DNA of 5,771 bases from Collinsella sp. GTDB lineage: Bacteria; Actinomycetota; Coriobacteriia; Coriobacteriales; Coriobacteriaceae. Below the pieces are notes generated by a model. The model had not been told where the DNA came from. It worked only from the letters and a program-made list of their open reading frames with translations, and did no database searches. The stretch spans positions 1 to 5,771 of the forward strand of contig JAUMNV010000066.1 in the NCBI GenBank assembly GCA_031295725.1, given 5' to 3'. The translations under genes and the position numbers were made by a program. Numbering within the stretch: the stretch's first letter is position 1; the number at the start of each line of letters is the position of its first letter. Positions 1 to 4,895 of this stretch are shown here, piece after piece.

Positions 1-94
1 ACCACGGGTCGTTTACGAGCAGCTGTGCGCCGGGGTGCTGAGCCTCGAGCGCATCGAGCACGCGCGCCACACGCTGGTCATCGACATGTGCCAT
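1..94 (-). CDS. N-terminal fragment of a protein, possibly an M24-family (Xaa-Pro) aminopeptidase
   Basis: Reading the minus strand from an ATG at 94-92 gives 31 uninterrupted codons to the left edge, beginning MAHVDDQRVARVL and ending QLLVNDPW. A good ribosome binding site (GAAAGGA, complement of 101-107) lies 6 nt upstream, which supports this start. A second ATG just upstream (99-97) is out of frame and soon meets a stop. The pattern of an R-x-x-R/L helix followed by a short strand ending in 'LLVNDPW' resembles the start of the creatinase N-terminal domain of M24 peptidases (usually 'R...L.....ALLV.DP.NI.YLTG'). Too little is visible to be sure, as the catalytic domain lies outside the window. 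It is transcribed in the same direction as the oxidoreductase operon but is separated from it by about 470 bp of repeats, so it probably has its own promoter. The reading frame is fairly safe; the family is tentative. Confidence 0.6.
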   Translation of the reverse strand, partial: MAHVDDQRVARVLDALEAQHPGAQLLVNDPW

Positions 95-136
95 ACATCG
101 TCCTTTCGCTAGGGTGCCACCATGGTATCCCAAGCC

Positions 137-183
137 CGGCACATAGGGACGTTCCTTTTATGTCGGCACCTCGGGACACTCCT
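137..183. repeat. Degenerate 20-nt direct repeat, two copies with 27-nt period
   Basis: Copies at 137-156 and 164-183 share the pattern CGGCAC-x-T-x-GGGAC-xx-TCCT, with 16 of 20 positions identical. Between them, ACATA (141-145) can pair with TATGT (159-163), and the flanking GCC and GGC can extend that stem. The pair lies just upstream of the left-edge gene, in the position of its promoter or leader. No open reading frame or transposase remnant is attached. It may be a decayed REP-like palindromic unit or a pair of protein-binding sites; the sequence does not decide. Confidence 0.5.
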
Positions 184-217
184 TAGCATGGGCTGTCTAG
201 CGAACGTTCGGGCAAAA

Positions 218-243
218 GTAGCTAAAAGAGGCCCGTCCCAAAT
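218..243. repeat. 26-nt direct repeat, left copy
   Basis: This copy (GTAGCTAAAAGAG, then GCCCGTCCCAAAT) matches the copy at 544-569 at 24 of 26 positions and in the same orientation. The two copies bracket the 158-bp inverted-repeat element and the 22-bp hairpin. A perfect 10-bp palindrome, CGAACGTTCG, sits just to the left at 201-210. Confidence 0.7.
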
Positions 244-251
244 GGGCTGGG

Positions 252-409
252 TTCAAAAGTATGGCGGATTACGGGGCTGGACCTGTATTACTTGACAATG
301 GCAAAAATCGCGAAATTAAAACCGCAGGTATATGGCTTGTCAAAAATTGAAAATGGCCGGTATGGATGGGGGTCTCCGAATCAGCCCCGTAATCCGGCAT
401 AGTATTGAA
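252..409. mobile_element. 158-bp MITE-like element with 28-bp terminal inverted repeats
   Basis: The left arm (252-279) and the reverse complement of the right arm (382-409) match at 25 of 28 positions. The innermost 15 (GGATTACGGGGCTG and one base outward) match without error. The 102-nt interior is AT-richer than its surroundings, carries no open reading frame of note, and contains a second perfect inverted repeat, TTGACAA (292-298) with TTGTCAA (337-343). No target-site duplication is evident at the outer ends. Size, terminal repeats and lack of coding capacity fit a non-autonomous miniature element. Alternatives are a large structured RNA or a palindromic intergenic unit spread by another mechanism. 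The inverted repeat is directly visible; calling it mobile is inference. Confidence 0.5.
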
Positions 410-452
410 ATGACACTAAAGTAGGCACAAGCTAAATACCGATTCCAAGGAT

Positions 453-519
453 AGTTGCGGTGGAATAGTTCCTGGATGCCGGGGTTTTGGCGGAAATCAG
501 GAACTATTTCACCGCAACT
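453..519. repeat. Near-perfect 22-bp inverted repeat forming a long hairpin
   Basis: The arms 453-474 (AGTTGCGGTGGAATAGTTCC plus TG) and 498-519 pair at 21 of 22 positions. The exception, position 463 against 509, is a G-U wobble on the plus strand. The 23-nt loop can pair further (GAT/ATC with a bulge, GCC/GGC). No run of T follows the stem on either strand, so it is not a standard intrinsic terminator. It lies about 45 bp beyond the 3' end of the minus-strand operon, where a long hairpin could protect the transcript's end. It could equally be a palindromic repeat of the REP type. Confidence 0.75.
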
Positions 520-543
520 GAGGAGGGCAGGGTGGATGGCAGG

Positions 544-576
544 GTAGCTAAAAGAGCCCCGTCCCTAATTAGCTAC
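544..576. repeat. Right copy of the 26-nt direct repeat, itself closed into a palindrome
   Basis: Bases 544-569 repeat 218-243 with two differences. In this copy the first eight bases, GTAGCTAA (544-551), are mirrored perfectly by TTAGCTAC (569-576), giving an 8-bp stem with a 17-nt loop. The element overlaps the 3' end of the DUF1667 gene: that gene's last three codons and TAG stop (576-565) are read from it. No T-run follows, so a terminator role is doubtful. Two copies of GGCAGGGT (526-533 and 538-545) adjoin it. Confidence 0.65.
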
Positions 577-975
577 TTGGGCTCGGTCGATGTCCATGCT
601 GGCGATTAGGTTGATGTTGGTGTTGAGGAGGTCGGGGAGGACGACGTCGCCCATGCGGATGGGGGCGTTGACGATTAGGCCTCGGATGAGGTCCATGGCT
701 TGGGCGTGGAGGGCCAGCGGGATGGCTTCGGATGTGCGCACGGGGAGCAGGGCTTCGTCGCCGCCGGAGACGGCCACGGTGGTGGTGAGCACGCGCATGG
801 GGCAGGTCAGCTCCTGATGTGCGAACTTATCACCTCGCGGGCATCTGTTGCCGGTCACGGAGCGAACAGCTGCTACGGTACCGTTGGCATCGCGCTCTAC
901 CTCTACGGTCAGGAGGCACTCGGATGGGCAGGTGGTGCAGTTGAACCGCAGCGTTTCGGTCGCATTCGTGCTCAT
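565..975 (-). CDS. DUF1667 family four-cysteine protein, third gene of the oxidoreductase operon
   Basis: This 136-residue protein has the hallmarks of the DUF1667 family. An N-terminal CxxCPxxC motif (Cys13, Cys16, Cys20) and a GNRCPRG motif (Cys45) together make a four-cysteine set suited to an iron-sulfur cluster or zinc. They are followed by the conserved 'HQELTCPMRVLTTTV' stretch and a C-terminal alpha/beta part with 'VNAPIRMGDVVLPDLL'. No signal peptide or membrane segment is seen, so it is probably cytoplasmic. The start ATG (975-973) lies 3 nt after the stop of the preceding gene. Its ribosome binding site, GAGGAGG, lies inside that gene's last codons, implying translational coupling. 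Family members typically sit beside GlpA-like and pyridine-nucleotide oxidoreductases and are thought to act as an electron-transfer or accessory subunit; the exact role is unknown. The last residues (VAN) and the stop codon come from an intergenic repeat, so the native C-terminus may have been altered. Confidence 0.88.
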   Translation of the reverse strand: MSTNATETLRFNCTTCPSECLLTVEVERDANGTVAAVRSVTGNRCPRGDKFAHQELTCPMRVLTTTVAVSGGDEALLPVRTSEAIPLALHAQAMDLIRGLIVNAPIRMGDVVLPDLLNTNINLIASMDIDRAQVAN

Positions 976-978
976 GAG

Positions 979-2364
979 CTATGCCTCCTCAACGGGATCG
1001 ACAGATAGGACAATCTCGCTTGCACCCAGGTCGAGTGCGCGCTGAATCACCTTTGCCGGCAGCGGAAAGCTTTCCATGACGCTCGGCTTAAATGCACGGA
1101 CCTTGCCGGCGAACAGCTCTTCGCCGTTGGCCAAGATCCTCACGCGGGCGGCATCGACTGGTCGGCGCACGCGGAAGTTCAGCTTGGTGAGCGCCACGGC
1201 CGTAATGCGTCCTGGCAGCGCGTAGCCCGCGATGCCGGCGGGGGAGACCGTGAACTCGCAGCCTGTGCCCGCAGCGCACGCCTCGGCGCCGCCCAACGCC
1301 CACGCCGCCGCTGCCACACCGGCGCGCTCGGACTCGGTCGTCACATTGTCGGCCAGGTCGTGCACGTGCAGCACGTTTCCGCAGGCAAAGATGCCCGGCA
1401 CGCCCGTCTGCAGGCTCTGATCAACCACGGCGCCGCGCGTGCGCGGGTCAAGCTCTACGCCCGCGGCAACCGAAAGCTCGTTCTCGGGAATCAATCCCAC
1501 CGAAAGCAGCAGTGTGTCGCACGGAACAATGCGCTCGGTCCCCGGAATGGGCGCCAGGCGCTCGTCGACTTGACTCACCTCGACGGCCTCCACGCGGTCG
1601 TGCCCGATCACGCGTGTGACGGTGGTGGACAGGTGCAGCGGAATTCCAAAGTCGTCCAGGCAGTTCTTGACGTTGCGGCGCAGACCGTTGGCGTATGGCA
1701 TGAGCTCGTACACGCCCTCGACGGAAATCCCCTCGAGCGTGCAGCGGCGCGCCATGATCAGCCCGATGTCGCCCGAGCCCAAAATGACGGCGCGCGAGCC
1801 GGGCTTGAGGTTCTCGATATTGATGTATCGCTGCGCCAAGCCGGCCGTAAACACGCCTGCGGGACGGCTACCGGGAATCTTGATCTCGCTGCGCGTGCGC
1901 TCTCGGCACCCCATAGCAAGGACGACCGCGCGTCCGGTGAGCTGCAGCATGCCGGCAGGGCTCATGAGCGTGACGGTATGGACTGCGGCGGCTCCCGCGG
2001 CCTTGTCCGCATCCAGCGCGCGCACATCCGCGCCCTCGCCCGAATCAATCCCAATCACCATGCTGCCCAAGAACAGCGCAATGTCGGTCGCGTGCACCTG
2101 GTCGATAAAGCGCTGCGCGTACTCGGGACCGGTGAGCTCCTGTTTAAAGTGCGACAGGCCAAAGCCGGAGTGGATGCACTGGCGCAGGATGCCGCCCAGG
2201 TGCTGCTCGCGCTCCACGATGGCCACGCGTGCGCCTGCCTTATGCGCGGCCAGCGCGGCCGCCATGCCGGCGGGTCCGCCGCCGATAACGACCACGTCGA
2301 AGACTTGCGTTTGTACGGCTTCTGCGATGCCGCAATCAATCGCGCTCGATTTGAATTCCGCCAT
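979..2364 (-). CDS. FAD/NAD(P)-dependent oxidoreductase, second gene of the operon
   Basis: This 461-residue protein has two dinucleotide-binding Rossmann motifs: IGGGPAGM for FAD at residues 27-34 and ILGSGDIG for NAD(P) at 194-201. A conserved GGILRQCIHSGFG stretch (57-69, with Cys63) and a C-terminal FAD contact region 'FACGNVLHVHDLADNVTTE' (326-344) follow the disulfide-reductase fold. It lacks the CxxxxC or CxxC redox pair of thioredoxin reductase or lipoamide dehydrogenase, so it probably moves electrons between NAD(P)H and a partner protein. A roughly 22-residue extension precedes the first strand. The ATG at 2364-2362 follows the upstream stop by one base (TAG-G-ATG), with GAAGGGGGT about 9 nt upstream, so the two genes are likely translationally coupled. 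In anaerobes this protein usually accompanies a GlpA-like subunit and DUF1667, in a place analogous to GlpB/GlpC, though it is not homologous in layout to the E. coli complex. The class assignment is firm; the physiological acceptor is not known. Confidence 0.9.
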   Translation of the reverse strand: MAEFKSSAIDCGIAEAVQTQVFDVVVIGGGPAGMAAALAAHKAGARVAIVEREQHLGGILRQCIHSGFGLSHFKQELTGPEYAQRFIDQVHATDIALFLGSMVIGIDSGEGADVRALDADKAAGAAAVHTVTLMSPAGMLQLTGRAVVLAMGCRERTRSEIKIPGSRPAGVFTAGLAQRYINIENLKPGSRAVILGSGDIGLIMARRCTLEGISVEGVYELMPYANGLRRNVKNCLDDFGIPLHLSTTVTRVIGHDRVEAVEVSQVDERLAPIPGTERIVPCDTLLLSVGLIPENELSVAAGVELDPRTRGAVVDQSLQTGVPGIFACGNVLHVHDLADNVTTESERAGVAAAAWALGGAEACAAGTGCEFTVSPAGIAGYALPGRITAVALTKLNFRVRRPVDAARVRILANGEELFAGKVRAFKPSVMESFPLPAKVIQRALDLGASEIVLSVDPVEEA

Positions 2365-2365
2365 C

Positions 2366-3820
2366 CTAGCGCACCCCCTTCAGTGGTCCCTTAACCAGCC
2401 AAGATCCGGCATCCTCCAACAGCACGTCGCTGGGGTCGCAGCCCAGCTCGCGGGCAAGGATCGCAACCACGCGGCTCTGGCAAAAGCCACTTTGACACCG
2501 TCCCATGCCGGCACGACAGCGGCGCTTGACGCCCTCGACCGAAACCGCGCCCGGGCGGCGTTGAATCGCGGCCACGATCTCGGCCTCGGGCACCGTCTCG
2601 CAGCGGCAGACAATCTGTCCCCACGTGGGATCGGACTCGATGAGCTCCTCCTTGCGCGCAAGCGGCGCGCGGTCAAAGTCGTCCGGCGCATGGCGGATCG
2701 GGTCCCAATCGGCACGTTCGCGCAGGGCCACGCCGGCGTCGCGCAGTACCTGCTCCATGCGCTCGGCAATGGCCGGCGCGCTCGCCACACCCGGCGACTG
2801 AATGCCCGCCGCCTGGAAAAGCCCCGGCACCACGGCCGACTGTCCAATAAAGAAGTCGTTCGTTCCCTGAATGACCGGACGCCCGCCGGCAAATGCGCGC
2901 ACCACGCGGCGCGTATCCAGATCGGGCACCAGCTTGCGCGCGCCGGTCAGCAGCGCGTCCACATCGCTCGCATAGGTCTGCGTGTCGCCCGGCTCGCGCA
3001 CGGCAGCCGTGGCGGTGATCACGGTGTTGCCATGCACAGTGCCCGTCACGATAACGCCCTTCGACACTGGCGTCGGAACGGGGTAGAGCGGCATGAGCGT
3101 GCGCGGCTCCTTGTCCAGCACCACGATGTTGCCCTGACGCCAGATCATCTGAAACTCCTCAGCGCCGGCCATGTGCGAGATGTCCGCGGCTCCGTTGCCT
3201 GCGGCGTTGATCAGGTAGCAGCAGCGCACGTTGCCAGTGGGGGTCGCCAGCGTAAAGCGCGCGTCGTCGCCCGAGCCCGCGACTTCAATCGCTTCCACCG
3301 GAGCGGACCGCATAAACGTCACCCCGTTGGCCACGGCGTTTTCCAGCGCGGCGATGGCAACCTCAAACGGGTCGACAAACCCAGTCGAGGGGCACCACAA
3401 CGCGCACGTTGCATCGGCACTGGCACGCGGCTCTAATTCCTGGATGCGGTCGGGCCCAACGATCGACAGCTCGGGCACACCGTTGGTAAGGCCATTGCTC
3501 CGCAGCTGCTCCAGATGCGCGCGGTCCTCGTCGTTAAAGCCCAACACCATCGACCCGGTGCGGCGGAACAAAAATCCCAGCTCCTGGGCCCACGTGCCAT
3601 ATAGCTCGCAACCGCGGGCGTTGACCTGCGCCTTTACCGTGCCCGGAGCCGGATCGTAGCCTGCGTGCACCAGGCCGCCGTTGGCCTTCGAAGCGCCCAG
3701 CGCGATATCGTTGGCTGCCTCGACCACACAAATGGACAGGTCAAACCGCGCAAGCTGCCGTGCGATGGCGCACCCGGTAATGCCCGCGCCCACAATTGCG
3801 ATATCAAACGTTTCTGCCAC
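2366..3820 (-). CDS. GlpA/LhgO-type FAD-dependent oxidoreductase with C-terminal BFD-like [2Fe-2S] domain, first gene of the operon
   Basis: This 484-residue protein begins with a DAO-superfamily FAD domain: IVGAGITG at residues 9-16, ending with Glu34 of the 'VVEA' strand. The family signature 'KANGGLVHAGYDPAPGT' (45-61) follows. 'AGGRPV' (311-316) contains Arg314, at the place where GlpD/GlpA and L-2-hydroxyglutarate oxidase bind the substrate's acid group. 'GIQSPGVASAPAIA' (339-352) completes FAD binding. The C-terminal part (about 403-460) is a BFD-like iron-sulfur domain with Cys405, Cys407, Cys435, Cys442 and Cys447 in the order CxC, then C-x6-C-x4-C around 'RAGMGRCQSGFC'. Oxidation of glycerol 3-phosphate to dihydroxyacetone phosphate is the best guess; a 2-hydroxyacid is the alternative. 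No membrane anchor is visible. The start is GTG at 3820-3818, behind a GGGAGG ribosome binding site. It is the first gene of the trio, with a palindromic leader upstream. The fold is certain and the substrate is open, so no gene symbol is given. Confidence 0.9.
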   Translation of the reverse strand: MAETFDIAIVGAGITGCAIARQLARFDLSICVVEAANDIALGASKANGGLVHAGYDPAPGTVKAQVNARGCELYGTWAQELGFLFRRTGSMVLGFNDEDRAHLEQLRSNGLTNGVPELSIVGPDRIQELEPRASADATCALWCPSTGFVDPFEVAIAALENAVANGVTFMRSAPVEAIEVAGSGDDARFTLATPTGNVRCCYLINAAGNGAADISHMAGAEEFQMIWRQGNIVVLDKEPRTLMPLYPVPTPVSKGVIVTGTVHGNTVITATAAVREPGDTQTYASDVDALLTGARKLVPDLDTRRVVRAFAGGRPVIQGTNDFFIGQSAVVPGLFQAAGIQSPGVASAPAIAERMEQVLRDAGVALRERADWDPIRHAPDDFDRAPLARKEELIESDPTWGQIVCRCETVPEAEIVAAIQRRPGAVSVEGVKRRCRAGMGRCQSGFCQSRVVAILARELGCDPSDVLLEDAGSWLVKGPLKGVR

Positions 3821-3824
3821 GGTG

Positions 3825-3830
3825 CCTCCC
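3825..3830 (-). promoter_or_regulatory. Ribosome binding site fixing a GTG start
   Basis: On the minus strand GGGAGG lies 4 nt before the GTG start at 3820-3818. No ATG is available upstream in frame, and the next residues (AETFDIAIVGAG) form the expected first strand of the FAD fold. GTG is therefore the likely start, although the spacing is shorter than usual. Confidence 0.65.
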
Positions 3831-3837
3831 AGACAAG

Positions 3838-3865
3838 TTGACAGGCTGTCAATAGGACTATCCTA
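3838..3865. promoter_or_regulatory. Two abutting palindromes upstream of the operon, candidate operators
   Basis: TTGACAG-G-CTGTCAA (3838-3852) is a perfect 7-bp inverted repeat around one base. TAGGA-CTA-TCCTA (3853-3865) follows with no gap. They lie 18-45 nt upstream of the first operon gene, where a repressor or activator could act on the minus-strand promoter. TAGGAT (complement of 3860-3865) could serve as a -10 element, but no convincing -35 lies at the right distance. The palindromes are directly visible; the operator role is inference and the regulator is unidentified. Confidence 0.45.
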
Positions 3866-3989
3866 CGGTCTGCACACCCCCAGTGCGGCGGCAATGCGGC
3901 GAACAGCCCCGCAACACCCGCCAACGGCAGGCGAGGGGAGACACAGTAACGTCGACGTCTTTGTCTGCTGACCCGGTGCCGGAGGTTTG
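3866..3989. other. Intergenic stretch with no recognised feature
   Basis: I see no convincing gene, RNA or terminator here. The only structure noted is a 10-bp palindrome, ACGTCGACGT (3949-3958), which could arise by chance in GC-rich DNA. Confidence 0.5.
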
Positions 3990-4124
3990 TCTCGATCTGT
4001 AACAGTAAGAGGAGTTTTGGGGCCCAAGATGTTACAGATCGAGATTTAAGTCGGGGAGGGACTCCTGTGTCTCGATCTGTAACATCTAGACCCGGATTCC
4101 GCTCCTAACTGTTACAGATTGAGA
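3990..4124. repeat. Four copies of a 15-mer in alternating orientation at exact 40-bp steps (two hairpin units)
   Basis: The 15-mer TCTCGATCTGTAACA occurs forward at 3990-4004 and 4070-4084. Its reverse complement occurs at 4030-4044 (perfect) and 4110-4124 (one change, ATT for ATC). All three intervening stretches are exactly 25 nt. Copies 1+2 and copies 3+4 each form a 15-bp stem with a 25-nt loop. Reading the first loop on the minus strand and the second on the plus strand gives a partly shared pattern (TCT-x-G, CC, then CTCCT, AC), about 13 of 25 positions. The two 55-nt units are thus likely copies of one element inserted in opposite directions. No T-run follows either stem. The unit resembles a REP-doublet (REPIN-like) arrangement; regulatory binding sites are the alternative. 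Confidence 0.8.
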
Positions 4125-4183
4125 TGTTTGTGTCCGCACTAGCCCCGCATGCAACCGTAGTCCCATATAAACAAACCCCGTGG

Positions 4184-4189
4184 TAAACT
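4184..4189 (+). promoter_or_regulatory. Possible extended -10 element for the zinc-ribbon gene
   Basis: TGG followed by TAAACT (4184-4189) resembles an extended -10 box and would place the transcription start near 4196, about 30 nt before the ATG. There is no clear -35. TTGACC at 4189-4194 is too close to the start codon to act as a -35 for this gene. This is a weak call. Confidence 0.3.
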
Positions 4190-4225
4190 TGACCGGACTG
4201 TAATTATTCCGAAAGGTACACCCCA

Positions 4226-4657
4226 ATGTCCAAGTACATCTCTGAGCTCATGTCGCCGCAGCTTATGGGCGTCATCTATGCCTTTGTTGGCTTTATCATC
4301 GCCCTGTACGTGCTGTCGGTCGTCTATGTGTTCATCGACGCTCGCCGCCGCGGCGCCAGCGCCTACGTGGCATGGGGCATTATCGCCCTCATCCCGTTTG
4401 TGGGCCTCATCGCCTACCTGGTCCTGCGCCCGCACTCCTACGCGGCCGACCGCGAGGAGCAGGAGCTGGACATGGCCCTGCGCGAGCGCCAGCTTGCCCA
4501 GTACGGCACCTGCCCGCAGTGCGGTGCCCCCATCGAGAAGGACTTTGTCGTCTGCCCCGTGTGCGACACCCAGGTTCGCAACGTGTGCCCCAGCTGCCAT
4601 CGCCCGCTCGACGCGCACTGGAAGGTCTGCCCCTACTGCCGAACTCGCATCCAGTAA
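4226..4657 (+). CDS. Small membrane protein: PLDc_N-like two-helix domain plus double zinc ribbon
   Basis: This 143-residue protein has two predicted transmembrane helices, at about residues 14-37 (MGVIYAFVGFIIALYVLSVV...) and 47-67 (YVAWGIIALIPFVGLIAYLVL). They are joined by a basic 'DARRRGAS' turn, the pattern of the phospholipase D N-terminal (PLDc_N) membrane domain. A charged linker, EEQELDMALRERQL (77-90), may be helical or coiled. Two zinc ribbons follow: Cys96/Cys99 with Cys110/Cys113, and Cys121/Cys124 with Cys135/Cys138. Each pair of knuckles is spaced by 10 residues, as in double zinc-ribbon (DZANK-type) modules. The knuckles are CPQC, CPVC, CPSC and CPYC. No enzymatic motif is visible, and the ribbons would bind zinc and perhaps a partner at the membrane. 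The ATG at 4226 has GAAAGG 9 nt upstream. It appears to be a single-gene unit, bounded by repeats on the left and a hairpin on the right. The function is unknown. Confidence 0.88.
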   Translation: MSKYISELMSPQLMGVIYAFVGFIIALYVLSVVYVFIDARRRGASAYVAWGIIALIPFVGLIAYLVLRPHSYAADREEQELDMALRERQLAQYGTCPQCGAPIEKDFVVCPVCDTQVRNVCPSCHRPLDAHWKVCPYCRTRIQ

Positions 4658-4765
4658 CGCATCCATCGCCGGGCCGGTCGTAAGCCACGGGCGCCGCGCG
4701 TCACGCGTAAGCCGCACGCGCGCCCCACAGCCCCGCCCCCACACGATGAAGCATGCGTAGAAAAT

Positions 4766-4796
4766 CGCCCGCCGTGCCATTAAGGTGCGGCGGGCG
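4766..4796 (+). terminator. GC-rich hairpin, probable terminator between the zinc-ribbon gene and thrS
   Basis: CGCCCGCCG (4766-4774) pairs perfectly with CGGCGGGCG (4788-4796). The stem continues inward through two G-U wobbles and two C-G pairs to a loop of ATTAA. On the plus strand the tail is CTTGTAT, a weak T-tract. On the minus strand the tail is ATTTTCT. The position, about 110 nt after the zinc-ribbon stop and directly before the thrS promoter, supports a terminator role. The poor T-tract leaves some doubt. Confidence 0.6.
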
Positions 4797-4797
4797 C

Positions 4798-4825
4798 TTG
4801 TATACCAAGGCAACCTGCCTATAAT
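4798..4825 (+). promoter_or_regulatory. Probable thrS promoter
   Basis: TATAAT at 4820-4825 is a perfect -10 box. TTGTAT at 4798-4803 is a partial -35, 16 nt upstream. The -35 lies immediately after the terminator stem. The predicted transcription start is near 4832, about 64 nt before the thrS ATG. Confidence 0.6.
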
Positions 4826-4869
4826 GATGCAAGTCAAAAACGCCGAGCGCATCGCACGCACTTGCATCA
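4825..4869. promoter_or_regulatory. 10-bp inverted repeat across the thrS start of transcription
   Basis: TGATGCAAGT (4825-4834) and ACTTGCATCA (4860-4869) are perfect reverse complements separated by 25 nt. The left arm touches the -10 box and would be mostly upstream of the predicted transcription start, so a two-site operator fits better than an RNA hairpin. The leader lacks T-box hallmarks. If transcription starts further upstream, it would form a leader hairpin ending about 26 nt before the ATG. Confidence 0.5.
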
Positions 4870-4895
4870 AGCATCCGAGAGGAGAAAACATACCC

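Noticed and set aside
201..210. CGAACGTTCG as an SOS (LexA) box
   Set aside because: The actinobacterial box needs a spacer between GAAC and GTTC. This is a compact 10-bp palindrome, which can occur by chance.
292..320. Promoter inside the MITE-like element (TTGACA at 292-297)
   Set aside because: The best -10 at 17-nt spacing is ATTAAA, a weak match, and TTGACAA is better explained as one arm of an inner inverted repeat.
1616..3436. Long plus-strand open reading frame of 606 codons, and another at 1360-2394, opposite the oxidoreductase genes
   Set aside because: They are antisense to well-supported genes, show no recognisable motifs, and are arginine-, alanine- and histidine-rich as expected from reading GC-rich codons on the wrong strand.
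3990..4124. CRISPR array
   Set aside because: The repeats alternate in orientation, are only 15 nt long and total four. Real arrays have direct repeats of about 24-40 nt, and no cas gene is present.
4679..4713. Short direct repeat CGTAAGCC (4679-4686 and 4706-4713) after the zinc-ribbon gene
   Set aside because: Eight bases in a low-complexity GC-rich stretch, with no associated structure; likely chance.
4826..4895. T-box riboswitch before thrS
   Set aside because: The leader is too short and no T-box consensus (AGGGTGGNACCGCG-like) or antiterminator pair can be seen.
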